Shown piece after piece: positions 16,894 through 25,813 of a stretch of DNA of 64,000 nt. Position 1 is the stretch's first letter; each line of letters starts with the position of its first letter. The stretch lies in contig CAVRGH010000005.1 of the NCBI GenBank assembly GCA_963720675.1, forward strand, positions 1-64,000, in the 5' to 3' direction. Source of the stretch: JALHSW01 sp963720675 (GTDB lineage: Bacteria; Actinomycetota; Acidimicrobiia; IMCC26256; PALSA-555). The position numbers and the translations under genes were made by a program. The notes under the pieces were generated by a model that saw nothing but the letters and a program-made list of their open reading frames with translations, made no database searches and was not told the origin of the DNA.

Positions 16894-19348
16894 CGAGCAG
16901 GTTCTTGGTCGCGAGCCACCCCGGGATGGCCGGGATGAAGTTCGCGACGAGCTGGTCGGTGAGCACGGCCGCGACCGCGACGTCGGTCGGCACGCCGGCG
17001 GCGGTGAGTGCTCCCGAGAGCCCCACAGCCGATACCGCGGTGTTGCCGCCGGGGATGGGTACGAGCGACGCGATCGTCGACACGAAGATGTTGATTGCGA
17101 GCAGGGTCCAGAAGTTGACGGATCCTCCGAACGCCTCGACGCACGCGAGCAGCACGAATGCGTACATGAGCGCGTTGATCGCGTTGCCGGTGAGCAGGAG
17201 GAACAGCTGGCGTGGGGACCGGATCGCGGTCCAGATCGTCGTCCACGCGCTCTTCAGCGGACCGACGACCATGTCGCGGATCTTCGGGACGAGGAGGATC
17301 ACCGCGACCACCAGCACGATCACGAGTGCGGCGATGAGCACGACGGACTCGATGCTGCTCACCGGGATCTTCCCGGTCTTGATCGAAGTGGGCGACAGCG
17401 CGATCGCGATGAAGAACATCACGATCTGCACGAAGATGTTGCCGGCGTTCATGAGGATGCCGCCGGACGCGACCGCGGACGCGAGGTCGGCGCCCTGCTT
17501 CTGCAGGAAGCGGATCTGAGCCGCGAGGCCGCCGATGGCGGGCACCGCGAGGTTCGAGAACGACATCGAGAGCTGGAGCTCCGACGTCCGCCACAAGGGG
17601 AGGCGCACCGGCACGGTGCCCATGAGAGCGATCGCAGTAGCGATGTTGGTCGCGAACGACACGAGGATCGCGATCGTCAGCCAGCCGAGGTCGGCGTTGG
17701 TCACCGTGTCCCAGAGCTCTTGGGGGTCCCCGACCTGGCTGAGCAGCGCGCTGATGGCGATCAGGGTGCCGACCGCCATCATGAGGTTGGTGCCGCTCAC
17801 GCGGTAGAGCTGCTGGAGCTGCGGCGTTTCTGTACCGGTGGCCGCGGCAGTCGCGTCACGGAGGTCGCCGAGCGCCTGGTTGGCTGCCTTGCGGTCGTGG
17901 CGCTTCGCCGCCCGCAGGTCGGAGCTCAGCGCTGCCGGCTGCAGGTAGCCGATCGCGCCGACGATCGCGTCGTTGCCGACGCCCGCGATCGCCGCCTTGA
18001 TCGCCTTCTCCGGTCCGACGAGGGTCGCCGTGCTGGCGAGCAGCTCGGCGACGTCGTTGCTCAGCCTCCCGGCCGGCGCCGCGCCGGCCGCAGTGTCGAA
18101 GTCGAGGATGGCCGGGCCCTTGGTGGTCAGCAGGATGTGGTGGGCGTTGAGCCGGCCGTGCACGACATGTGCCGCTTGCATCGCCTTGACCTGGGCCCAC
18201 AGCTGCTTGAGGACCGTTGCGGTGATCGCCTTCGGTTCGGCGTCGGCGAGCAGCACACCATCGAGCGGGCGCTCGACGAAGAGCGCGGCACCCGGACCGG
18301 CGGTGCCCGCGACGACGACGTCGGGGACGCGCACGCCGGCGCGCTCGGCGAGCAGCATCGTGTACGCCTGCTGCTCGACGTCCTCGAGCCTCGTGAGGTG
18401 CAGCTGTTCGCCTGTGCTCTTGTACGCGACGAATCGCCAGGCCTTTGCCATCAGCTGCGTGTCGGCTTCGTCGCGTCCCAGCACCGAGACCTTGAGCGCC
18501 CCGTCGGCGTCGGTCGCGGTCATGAGCGTGCCGAACGCCGGTTGTGGGTCGGCGAGCTGCACGTCGCTCGCGTCGACACCGAGCTCGCGGAGGGAGGCGG
18601 CGACCTGGACGCGCGTCGGACGCCCGCCCGGCGAACCGAACGTCAGGTGTACCACCGCGGCGATGCCCCAGCCGAGGAAGAGCGCCGCGAGGATGCCGTC
18701 CGGGAGACCGGTCCCGAGGTACATCGCGGACAGCGCCAGCGTGACGAGCAGGAGCTGGCCGAGGCGACGCATCGGACGCGTGAGGTACGGCCTCGCGGTG
18801 GAGATCACCGCGGCGATGACGGCCAGGCGCACGAGTGGGAAGCTCGCGGTGTTGTCGCCGAAGCGGGTCACGACGTCGAGGCTCTTCGCAAGGCTTGCCT
18901 CGCCGACGACGAGCTCGCCGATGAGGCGACCGATGAACCAGGAGAGCGCGCCGGCGATCGCGAGGTCCCGTGCGAGGCGCCAACGCCGCGCGACGAGCGC
19001 GGCGATGACGATGACGGCGACGGCCCAGAGTGCGCCGAGCCGGTAGAGCAGGGCGAAGAGCGAGTTCAGGTCGTTGGGCAGCGTGTTGAAGAAGGTGAAG
19101 AGGTTCTGCTCGGCCTTGCTGAGGTCGCCTTCGTGGGCGATGAGCAGCGCGAGCGCGACGACCGCGAACGTGAGCCGCACCCAGTCGACCGTGCGCCGTC
19201 GGTAGGGCTCCTCGGAGGCGGGGCCGAAGGTGCCGTGGCGCCAGTGCTCCATTCGCCCATGGACGTCGGGGCCGTGGTGATCCTTCTTCGCCCGACCGGT
19301 ACCGGAAGCGGGTTTCCCGCCGGTCCCGGACTTCTGGGTTGCGCTCAC
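16877..19348 (-). CDS. UPF0104 / lysylphosphatidylglycerol-synthase-TM-like protein with kinase-like middle domain
   Basis: This 823-residue protein has three parts. Residues 50-240 form five or six helices. Residues 260-480 form a kinase-like soluble domain with HGRLNAHHILL in place of the catalytic loop and ILDFDTAAG in place of DFG. Residues 500-820 form about eight helices of the UPF0104/flippase fold (PAIGGLAAQIRFLQKQGAD, ASLVPIPGGNTAVSA). The C-terminal fold is related to the flippase half of MprF, so lipid translocation is plausible. The catalytic Asp of the loop is replaced by Arg, suggesting a pseudokinase. GTG 19348 is chosen with GGGGG upstream. It lies downstream of the sigma/anti-sigma pair. 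Confidence 0.8.
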   Translation of the reverse strand: MSATQKSGTGGKPASGTGRAKKDHHGPDVHGRMEHWRHGTFGPASEEPYRRRTVDWVRLTFAVVALALLIAHEGDLSKAEQNLFTFFNTLPNDLNSLFALLYRLGALWAVAVIVIAALVARRWRLARDLAIAGALSWFIGRLIGELVVGEASLAKSLDVVTRFGDNTASFPLVRLAVIAAVISTARPYLTRPMRRLGQLLLVTLALSAMYLGTGLPDGILAALFLGWGIAAVVHLTFGSPGGRPTRVQVAASLRELGVDASDVQLADPQPAFGTLMTATDADGALKVSVLGRDEADTQLMAKAWRFVAYKSTGEQLHLTRLEDVEQQAYTMLLAERAGVRVPDVVVAGTAGPGAALFVERPLDGVLLADAEPKAITATVLKQLWAQVKAMQAAHVVHGRLNAHHILLTTKGPAILDFDTAAGAAPAGRLSNDVAELLASTATLVGPEKAIKAAIAGVGNDAIVGAIGYLQPAALSSDLRAAKRHDRKAANQALGDLRDATAAATGTETPQLQQLYRVSGTNLMMAVGTLIAISALLSQVGDPQELWDTVTNADLGWLTIAILVSFATNIATAIALMGTVPVRLPLWRTSELQLSMSFSNLAVPAIGGLAAQIRFLQKQGADLASAVASGGILMNAGNIFVQIVMFFIAIALSPTSIKTGKIPVSSIESVVLIAALVIVLVVAVILLVPKIRDMVVGPLKSAWTTIWTAIRSPRQLFLLLTGNAINALMYAFVLLACVEAFGGSVNFWTLLAINIFVSTIASLVPIPGGNTAVSAVGLSGALTAAGVPTDVAVAAVLTDQLVANFIPAIPGWLATKNLLDDGYL

Positions 19349-19457
19349 CACGTGCCCCCGCTGTCGCCGCTGGGCGACACCGTACGCGACCTGCAGCCTG
19401 CTGCCAGGGAAGCCGGGTTGTCGGGATTCCTTGGCCGGGGGAAACGCGATGTCGGCG

Positions 19458-20183
19458 CTACGCGTCCGCCAGGTCACCGCGGGCGACGACCGGGCCGGTC
19501 GGCTCGGGTCTCCCGCCGGCAGGCTCGTCGGTGACCGACATGCCGGTCATCGGGCCGTCGGCCCGGAACGTGCGTGCCCGCCCCTCGCGCCCGAACGTCC
19601 CCAGCGAGACCGGTCCGTCGTCGGTGAGTGCCCACAGCTCGTAGGTCCTCTGGTCCGAGAGCTTCGGCAGGTCGGCCGTCACGATCCCGACGCCGCTGGG
19701 GAGCACGACGGCGTTCGCGGTCACCTTGCCGTCGCCGTCGCGGAGCGGCAGCTTCGTGACGCCGGGCGTGTCCCCGGCTGTGCGTGCCGCTGCCGCGAGC
19801 GCGGCATCGCTCACGTTGGTGTCGTCGACAACCGCGCTGCGCACACCGCCGACGACCACGACGACCACGACGAGTGCGGCCGCGATCCCCAGGATGCGCG
19901 CGGTGGTGCCGGTGATCGAACGGCGGGTCCCGAGCTCGACGACGTTGCTCGACTCCGCGTCGTCGAGCTGCGCGGCGATCCGGCTCCAACCGTCCTCGGT
20001 CGGTCGGTCGCTCGACTGCGCGAGCCAGGACGCGCCCAGCTGCAAGGCATGCAGCTCGGCGCGCGCGTCGGCGTCGGCGAGGAGGTGAGCCTCGACTTGA
20101 CGGCGTTCGTCGTCGTCGAGCGCGTCGAGTGCGTATGCACCGAGGAGCTCGCGTGCCTCGTCGGCCGTCAGCTCATCCGCCAT
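19458..20183 (-). CDS. rskA: RskA-type anti-sigma factor
   Basis: This 241-residue protein has an N-terminal anti-sigma segment (ELLGAYALDALDDDERRQVE, about 12-31), a transmembrane helix (ILGIAAALVVVVVVVGGV, about 95-112) and an outer RskA domain containing YELWALTDDGPVSLGTF. This is the mycobacterial anti-sigma-K architecture: the cytoplasmic part binds the ECF sigma factor, and regulated proteolysis in the membrane releases it. The ATG overlaps the end of the sigma gene by 16 bp, so the two are translationally coupled. What signal it senses cannot be told from the sequence. Confidence 0.9.
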   Translation of the reverse strand: MADELTADEARELLGAYALDALDDDERRQVEAHLLADADARAELHALQLGASWLAQSSDRPTEDGWSRIAAQLDDAESSNVVELGTRRSITGTTARILGIAAALVVVVVVVGGVRSAVVDDTNVSDAALAAAARTAGDTPGVTKLPLRDGDGKVTANAVVLPSGVGIVTADLPKLSDQRTYELWALTDDGPVSLGTFGREGRARTFRADGPMTGMSVTDEPAGGRPEPTGPVVARGDLADA

Positions 20184-20779
20184 GACTCACCTCCCGTGTC
20201 GTCGGCACCGATGTCGACCGCGAGCAGGCGGTCGCGAAGGCGCATGAGGCCGGTGCGGATGCGCGTCTTGATGGTGCCTTCGGGTTGATCGAGGATCAGC
20301 GCGACTTCGCGGTAGGTGTGCTCGCCGAAGTACGCGAGCTCGATCGCGTCTCGCTCACCCTCAGAGAGGGTGTCGAGTGCGTCGCGGAGGTGATCCGCGA
20401 GTGCCCCGTCCCAGACCGCTCGTTCGACGTCGACCGGGTTCGGTCGAGCGAGCTTCTGCGTCCGGTCCTCTCGCCCGCGCCGAGCGGTGTCGCTCCGGAT
20501 GAGCTCGATGGCCCGGGCATTCCCGTCGATCAGCAGGTACGAGCGGAGCGTGCCCCGCTGCGCGTCGTAGCGCTCGGGGCTTCGCCAGAGACGGAGGAAC
20601 ACCTCCTGCACGATCTCCTCGGCGAGGACCGGGTCGCGGAGCACCCGGCGGGCGACGCCGAAGACGGACGCGGAGTGGCGCTTGTAGGCCTCTTCGAGCG
20701 CGTCGGCCCGTCGGGCGACGATCTCCTCGGCGAGGCGGGCATCCCCGAGCGGTCCGACCTCCACCGGCTCCACACCCAA
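20168..20779 (-). CDS. sigK: ECF RNA polymerase sigma factor, SigK-like
   Basis: This 203-residue protein has sigma region 2 (DPVLAEEIVQEVFLRLWRSP, about 51-70) and a region 4 helix-turn-helix (LAYFGEHTYREVALILDQPE, about 150-170) followed by GTIKTRIRTGL. Together with the overlapping RskA-type anti-sigma gene this fits the SigK group. It would direct RNA polymerase to envelope-stress-type promoters, possibly including its own. The start is TTG 20779 or GTG 20773. It is divergent from the SulP transporter gene, with a TATCCT box at 20824-20829 in the shared region. Confidence 0.9.
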   Translation of the reverse strand: MGVEPVEVGPLGDARLAEEIVARRADALEEAYKRHSASVFGVARRVLRDPVLAEEIVQEVFLRLWRSPERYDAQRGTLRSYLLIDGNARAIELIRSDTARRGREDRTQKLARPNPVDVERAVWDGALADHLRDALDTLSEGERDAIELAYFGEHTYREVALILDQPEGTIKTRIRTGLMRLRDRLLAVDIGADDTGGESWRMS

Positions 20780-20865
20780 TCTTCGCGGCCGAGGGCTCCG
20801 GTGGATGGCCTCGCGGATGGGCTTATCCTCGGGCCGAGCCGGCGACCGTCGGCGGGGCCGGGGGA

Positions 20866-22560
20866 GTGTTGCGCAGCTCGAGGATCGTCCGCCACGTGCC
20901 GGCGCTCGGGTGGGCCCCGCACTACCAGAGGGCGTGGCTCAGCGGCGACCTGGTCGGGGGGCTGACCGTGGTCGCGCTCCTCGTCCCCGAGGGGATGGCG
21001 TACGCGCAGCTCGCCGGAGTGCCTCCCGAGACCGTCTTCTACGCCGCACCCGTCGGACTGCTCCTCTACGCCCTGCTCGGTACGTCCCGTCAGCTCGTCT
21101 TCGCAGTGTCCTCGGCCGTCGCGGTGCTCTCGGCGTCGGTCGTCGGTGACCTCGCCCACGCCAACTCGGCGCGGTACCTCGCCCTCACGTCGGCGCTCGC
21201 GATCCTCGTGGGTGTCGTGTCCATCGTCGCCGGGCTGCTCCGTGCAGGACGGATCGCGCTGTTCTTCTCGGAGTCGGTGATGACCGGCTTCGTCTTCGGG
21301 CTCGCGCTGTTCATCGCCATCAAGCAGGTTCCGAAGGTCTTCGGGATCCCTGCCGGTGACGGTGGGTTCTTCGAGCGGCTATGGGATCTCGTCGTCCACC
21401 TCGGCGACACGCAGGGGTGGACGCTCTTGGTCGGCGCGACATCGATCGTGCTCATGCTCGTGCTCGAGCGCTTCGTCCCGCGGCTCCCGGCCGCGCTCGT
21501 CGCACTGGTCTACGGCATCGCGATCGCGACGCTCTTCGATCTCGGCGCCAAGGGTGTCGCCGTGCTCGGTGATATCCCCGCAGGGCTGGTCGGCCCGTCG
21601 GTTCCGAACGTGACCGGTCAGGACCTGTTGGATCTGCTCCCCGGGGCCATCGGCATCGCGCTGGTGGTCTTCGCCGAGGGGCTGGGGCCCGACCGCTCGT
21701 TCGCCCGCCGTCACCACTACACGATCGATCCCGACCAGGAGCTGGTCGCGATGGGTGCGGGCAATGCGGGCGCGGGGTTCTTCCAGGGCTTCCCGATCGG
21801 CGCGAGCCTCTCGAAGTCGGCCGCCAACGACGGGGCCGGCGCGCAGAGTGCGTTCGCGCTCGTGGTGGCAGCCGGAGTCACCGCGCTGGTGGCCCTGTTC
21901 CTGACCTCACTGTTCGAGAACCTCCCCGAGGCGACGCTCGCGGCCGTCGTCATCGTGGCGATCCTCCCGTTGCTCGACGTCGGCGAGATGTTGCGACTCT
22001 GGCGGTTGCGTCGACATGACTTCATCGCCGCGATGACCGCGATGCTGGGCGTGCTCGTGCTGGGGGTTCTGCAGGGCCTGGTCGTCGCCGTCGTCCTCTC
22101 TCTCGTGTTGCTCATCGCGCGGGCGAGTCGGCCGGACCTCGCGGTGTTGGGTCGGTCACCGGATCACGCGGTGCTGGGCGACCTTCGTCGCCACCCCGAC
22201 TACGAGACCGTCCCGGGGCTGCTCGTGGTCCGCCCCAACGAGCCGCTGTTCTTCGCCAACGCCTCCCCGCTCAGAGATCGGATCGTCGACCTGGTGCGGT
22301 CCGCCGATCCCCCGGTCCGGCGCGTCGTGCTCGATCTCGAGCTCACCGCGGATCTCGACGTGCCCGGAGCCGACGTCCTCGTCGATCTCATCGACGAGCT
22401 CAACGGGATGGACGTGCAGCTCTCGCTCGCCGGCATCTCGGACCGGGCGCGCGAGCTGCTCGACCAGCACGGACTCACGGAGCGGATCGGTCCGCACCAC
22501 TTCCATGTGCACGCCGCCGACGCGGTGCGCCGGCACGTCGAGTCAGGTGGCGACGGCTGA
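20866..22560 (+). CDS. SulP-family anion transporter with STAS domain
   Basis: This 564-residue protein has ten to twelve helices beginning with the family signature GLTVVALLVPEGMAYAQLAG (about 29-48). A conserved middle segment (FFQGFPIGASLSKSAANDGAG) follows, and a C-terminal STAS domain (about 440-560) contains LVVRPNEPLFFANA and LDLELTADLDVPGADVL. SulP carriers move sulfate, bicarbonate or dicarboxylates; the substrate cannot be fixed from sequence. GTG 20866 follows GGGGGA very closely, and TTG 20869 would give a better-spaced site. The 3' end overlaps the convergent SDR gene by 18 bp. Confidence 0.9.
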   Translation: MLRSSRIVRHVPALGWAPHYQRAWLSGDLVGGLTVVALLVPEGMAYAQLAGVPPETVFYAAPVGLLLYALLGTSRQLVFAVSSAVAVLSASVVGDLAHANSARYLALTSALAILVGVVSIVAGLLRAGRIALFFSESVMTGFVFGLALFIAIKQVPKVFGIPAGDGGFFERLWDLVVHLGDTQGWTLLVGATSIVLMLVLERFVPRLPAALVALVYGIAIATLFDLGAKGVAVLGDIPAGLVGPSVPNVTGQDLLDLLPGAIGIALVVFAEGLGPDRSFARRHHYTIDPDQELVAMGAGNAGAGFFQGFPIGASLSKSAANDGAGAQSAFALVVAAGVTALVALFLTSLFENLPEATLAAVVIVAILPLLDVGEMLRLWRLRRHDFIAAMTAMLGVLVLGVLQGLVVAVVLSLVLLIARASRPDLAVLGRSPDHAVLGDLRRHPDYETVPGLLVVRPNEPLFFANASPLRDRIVDLVRSADPPVRRVVLDLELTADLDVPGADVLVDLIDELNGMDVQLSLAGISDRARELLDQHGLTERIGPHHFHVHAADAVRRHVESGGDG

Positions 22561-23511
22561 CGAGACCGCGTCCCAGAGCTTCGCCCGGTCGACGGGCGAC
22601 TCCTTGGTCCCCGGGATGCGGTGGGTGCCACGAGGACGGCGGTCGAGCCAGAAGCGGCCGGTGGTGCGAGCCGCATCGGGCGCGACCGCGAGCCACACGA
22701 TGGTGTCTGCTCCCTCGTCCGGCGAGCGGAGGCGAGGTCCGAGCACGCGCTCGAACTTCGGCAGCGCGTCGTGCACGCCGGGGGTCGCGGCCCAGCCCGG
22801 GTGCATCGCGTGGAAGACGATCCGCCGGGCGGGGTCGCGCTGGGCCCAGAGCTCATTGAGCACGACCTGCGCGCGCTTGGCGCGGGCGTACGCGACACTG
22901 CCGCGGTACTCGTGCTCCGACTCGAGGTCGTCGACGGCGAGCCGTTGCGTGTACATGCCACCGGAGGCCACGGTGATCACGCGTGCTTCGCCAGTGCGCT
23001 CCAGCAGCGGTCGGAGGCCTTCGGTCAATGCGAACGGGCCGAGCACCATGGTGGCGTACGTCATCTCGTGACCGTCGACCGAGAGCGTGCGCTCCGGGAG
23101 CAGCGCACCCGCGTTGTGCACCAGCACATCGAGGCGTGGCTCGCGCTCCAGCACCTCGGACACGAGCCGTCGCACGTCGGCCAGGCTCGAGAGATCGGCA
23201 AGGTAGGTCGCCACGTCGGCGCCGGGCACGTCGGCCTCGACGGTGGCGCGAGCGGCAGCGGTCTTCTCGGGATTGCGGCCGACGAGCCGCACCGCGGCTC
23301 CCATGCGGGCGAGCTGTCGGACCGTCGCGAGGCCGAGGCCGGAGGTGGCACCGGTGACGAGGACCACGCGGCCGGTCGCGTCGATCGTCTCGAGGTCGGC
23401 CCAGTCCCCGAGGTGGCGGCGGACGTTGATCCCGACGTCGGTGAAACTGCCGATGACGGTCGCCTCGAGGGCTGCATCGGCGAGGCGTTGGAGCGGGCGG
23501 GCAAGGTCCAT
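22543..23511 (-). CDS. Short-chain dehydrogenase/reductase, retinol-dehydrogenase-like
   Basis: This 322-residue protein has a 45-residue N-terminal extension before the cofactor motif TGATSGLGLATV (about 55-66). Other SDR landmarks are VLVHNAGALL (NAG motif), TVASGGMYTQR (active-site Ser region) and VAYARAKRAQVV (YxxxK). It resembles the actinobacterial dehydrogenases annotated as retinol or DHRS12-like. ATG 23511 is favoured over GTG 23517. It is divergent from the CoA-transferase gene and may work on long-chain or sterol alcohols; the substrate is unknown. Confidence 0.8.
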   Translation of the reverse strand: MDLARPLQRLADAALEATVIGSFTDVGINVRRHLGDWADLETIDATGRVVLVTGATSGLGLATVRQLARMGAAVRLVGRNPEKTAAARATVEADVPGADVATYLADLSSLADVRRLVSEVLEREPRLDVLVHNAGALLPERTLSVDGHEMTYATMVLGPFALTEGLRPLLERTGEARVITVASGGMYTQRLAVDDLESEHEYRGSVAYARAKRAQVVLNELWAQRDPARRIVFHAMHPGWAATPGVHDALPKFERVLGPRLRSPDEGADTIVWLAVAPDAARTTGRFWLDRRPRGTHRIPGTKESPVDRAKLWDAVSSAVAT

Positions 23512-23562
23512 GATCACGCCAACACCTCGGGTCGTCGTGACACTCCCGCCTAACCTTGCCCC

Positions 23563-24862
23563 GTGCCGGAGCACCTGAACCCGACCGAGGCCGCCGCCAG
23601 GATCGAGGCGCGCGACGTGCTGGCGATCCCGCTCGGGCCGGGCCAGCCGAGCAAGGTCCTGCAGGCCCTGGGAGATCGGGACGACTTCGAGGACCTGGTG
23701 GTGCACGGGGCGCTGCTCGTCGACCTCTACACGGTGTTCACGCGGAAGGGCGTCCGGCTGCGCAGTGGGTTCTTCGGGCCCGCGGAGCGGTTCCTGCCGC
23801 GACGCCGGCCACGACGTGCAGTTCGTGCCCGCGGACTTCCGCCGCTTCTCGCTCGTCGCGCAGCGGGTTCACCCGCGGGTGGTGGCGACCGCAGCGAGCG
23901 CGCCGGATGCCGACGGGTTCGTGAGCCTGTCGCTCCACGCCGGAGCGACCGTCGACCTGATCCGCGAGGCGGGCCGTGACCCCGATCGTGTGCTGATCGT
24001 GGAGGCGAACGCCCGATTGCCGCGGACGATGGGCATCCCGCCCGAGTATCCAAACGCGATCCACGTCGACGAGATCGACGTGCTGGTCGAGGCCGAGTCG
24101 GATCCGTTCGTGATCCCCGATGCCGAACCCACCGATGCCGAGCGGGCGATCGCCGAGCACGCGACGAGCTATGTGCACGACGGCTGCACGATCCAGACGG
24201 GGATCGGTGGGATCCCGAGCACGATCGCCAAGCTGCTGTCCGAGGGTGACGGCGGCGACTACGGCGTCCATTCGGAGATGTTCACGACCGGGCTCATGCA
24301 CCTGCACGAAGCGGGCAAGGTCACGAACCGCAAGGGCAGTCGGTTCGACGGGTTCTCGGTCACCACGTTCGCCGCCGGGACGGCAGACCTCTACGACTGG
24401 CTCGACGACAACGCGGACGTCCGGTTCCTCCCCGTGGACGCGGTGAACACGCCGACGTTCATCGCAGAGAACCGCGACATGGTGACGATCAACGGCGCGC
24501 TGCTCGTCGACCTCGAGGGCCAGGTCGCGGCCGACTCGCTGGGATCGCAGCAGTACTCGGGGATCGGTGGCCACGAGGACTTCGTGTCGGTGTCGGGGTT
24601 CCAGCTGTCGGACCGCGCGCTGATCTGCGTACCGTCCGCGTCGGAGGTACAAGGGCAGCTGCTGCCGCGCATCGTCGACCGGTTCCCTACCGGGACGGCG
24701 GTCACGACGCCGCGGCACCACGCCGACGTCGTGATCACCGAGTTCGGGGCGGTCGAGCTCGCGGGGATGACGGTGCGCGAGCGGGCCGCCGCCCTCGCCG
24801 AGATCGCCCACCCGCAGTTCCGCGACGCCCTGCGGGAGTCCGCCGCCCGCGACTTCACCTGA
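23563..24862 (+). CDS. Acetyl-CoA hydrolase/transferase (4-hydroxybutyrate CoA-transferase-like), with one frameshift
   Basis: From GTG 23563 the frame encodes the N-terminal CoA-transferase half (LRSGFFGPAERFL). One extra C near 23798 moves the continuation RDAGHDVQFVPADFRRFSL to the next frame, which then runs intact to the TGA at 24860-24862. The C-terminal half has IQTGIGGIPSTIAKLL, the HSEMFTTG stretch and FGAVELAGMTVRERA near the end, typical of class I acetate/4-hydroxybutyrate CoA-transferases. The corrected product is about 432 residues. The substrate is unknown; the neighbourhood suggests acyl-CoA catabolism. The shift is most likely a base-calling error. Confidence 0.8.
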
Positions 24863-24873
24863 TGGTGCGAGGT

Positions 24874-24920
24874 TTCTTGGCACGTTGACACGCGCAATAC
24901 GCGTACCAGCGTGCCAAGAA
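24874..24920. repeat. Intergenic hairpin element, copy 1 (TTCTTGGCACG arms)
   Basis: A perfect 11-bp inverted repeat TTCTTGGCACG / CGTGCCAAGAA flanks 25 nt. The insert itself contains a 5-bp inner stem (ACGCG/CGCGT). With a T-G wobble the outer stem extends to 14 bp. The same arms with the same 25-nt spacing occur at 34651-34697. It lies between two convergent genes, so it could act as a transcription terminator, but it lacks a T-tract and the exact repetition elsewhere argues for a dispersed repeat. Confidence 0.8.
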
Positions 24921-24934
24921 GCCTGAGGGCTCCT

Positions 24935-25813
24935 TCAGGCGAGGTCGGCGAAGCGGGGGAGGCCCGGGCGGGCGCCGGCGAAGAGCTCGGCCTTCGCCTT
25001 CGCGAGGTCGGCGGGTCGCCAGTCGGGCTCGAGCTCGACGCGGCCGTTCACCGTGAGCGGGCCGACGACCCCGACCTTCCAGCCGACGACGAGGAAGATC
25101 TGACCGGTGACGTCGGCCGCGTCGTCGGCGCAGAGCCAGGTGACGACCTTCGCCGCGTGTGCCGGGTCGTACGCGTCGGGCCCGGACTCGGGTGCCGCGA
25201 ACATCTCGACGCTCTCGGTCATCCGCGTGCGGGCTCGCATCGCGACGGCGTTGACGGTCACGTCGTACTTCTCGAGCTCGGCGGCGAGCTCGAGGGTCAA
25301 TCCGAGGATCCCGGCCTTCGTTGCCGCGTAGTTCGCGTGCCCGCGGCCGGGGAAGAGACCACCTTCACTCGCCGTGTTGACCACCCGGCGCCCCGGGGCG
25401 GCTCCGTGCTCCCGCCAGTACGCGCCGGCGAAACGCGTCGGAGCGAAGTGACCCTTGAGGTTGATGGCGACGACGTCGTCCCACTCGTCTTCGGTCATCT
25501 TGAAGCTCATGCGGTCGCGGGTGATGCCCGCGTTGTTGACCAGGATGTGCAGGTCGCCGAACGTGTCGATCGCGCACTGCACCAGCGACTCGGCGACGGA
25601 CCACTCCGCCACGCTGCCGACGTGTGCGGTCGCCTCGCCGCCCGCAGCGCGGATCTCCTCGACCACCGTCTCCGCGGCAGCCCGCGACCGGTTGTTGACC
25701 ACGACGCACGCGCCGGCCGCGGAGAGTGCGAGTGCGTGCGCCCGTCCGAGACCGCGCCCGGCGCCGGTGACGATCGCGACCCGTCCGGCGAGCTCGCGCG
25801 AGCGTTCGCTCAC
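24935..25813 (-). CDS. SDR-family (R)-3-hydroxyacyl-CoA dehydrogenase-like (HSD17B4 type)
   Basis: This 292-residue protein has the cofactor motif TGAGRGLGRAHA (about 17-28), NNAG at 91-94, an NTASEGG active-site segment and YAATK (about 161-165). The inserted KMTEDEWDDVVAINLKGHF and the long C-terminal tail match the peroxisomal multifunctional-enzyme-like dehydrogenases found in steroid side-chain clusters. It probably oxidises a 3-hydroxyacyl-CoA. Its GTG start overlaps the stop of the preceding F420 oxidoreductase as GTGA, so the two are co-translated. Confidence 0.8.
   Translation of the reverse strand: MSERSRELAGRVAIVTGAGRGLGRAHALALSAAGACVVVNNRSRAAAETVVEEIRAAGGEATAHVGSVAEWSVAESLVQCAIDTFGDLHILVNNAGITRDRMSFKMTEDEWDDVVAINLKGHFAPTRFAGAYWREHGAAPGRRVVNTASEGGLFPGRGHANYAATKAGILGLTLELAAELEKYDVTVNAVAMRARTRMTESVEMFAAPESGPDAYDPAHAAKVVTWLCADDAADVTGQIFLVVGWKVGVVGPLTVNGRVELEPDWRPADLAKAKAELFAGARPGLPRFADLA

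Noticed and set aside
16862..19534. An 890-residue plus-strand open frame
   Set aside because: It is antisense to the UPF0104 gene, with extreme Arg/Asp/Glu/Gly composition typical of GC-rich shadow frames.
23563..24862. Programmed ribosomal frameshift in the CoA-transferase gene
   Set aside because: No slippery heptamer or downstream pseudoknot is evident, and similar single-base shifts occur in unrelated genes of the window, so a base error is simpler.
24920..24941. Short hairpin GCCTGA/TCAGGC as a separate terminator
   Set aside because: A 6-bp stem without a T-tract that overlaps the SDR stop region is too weak to call.
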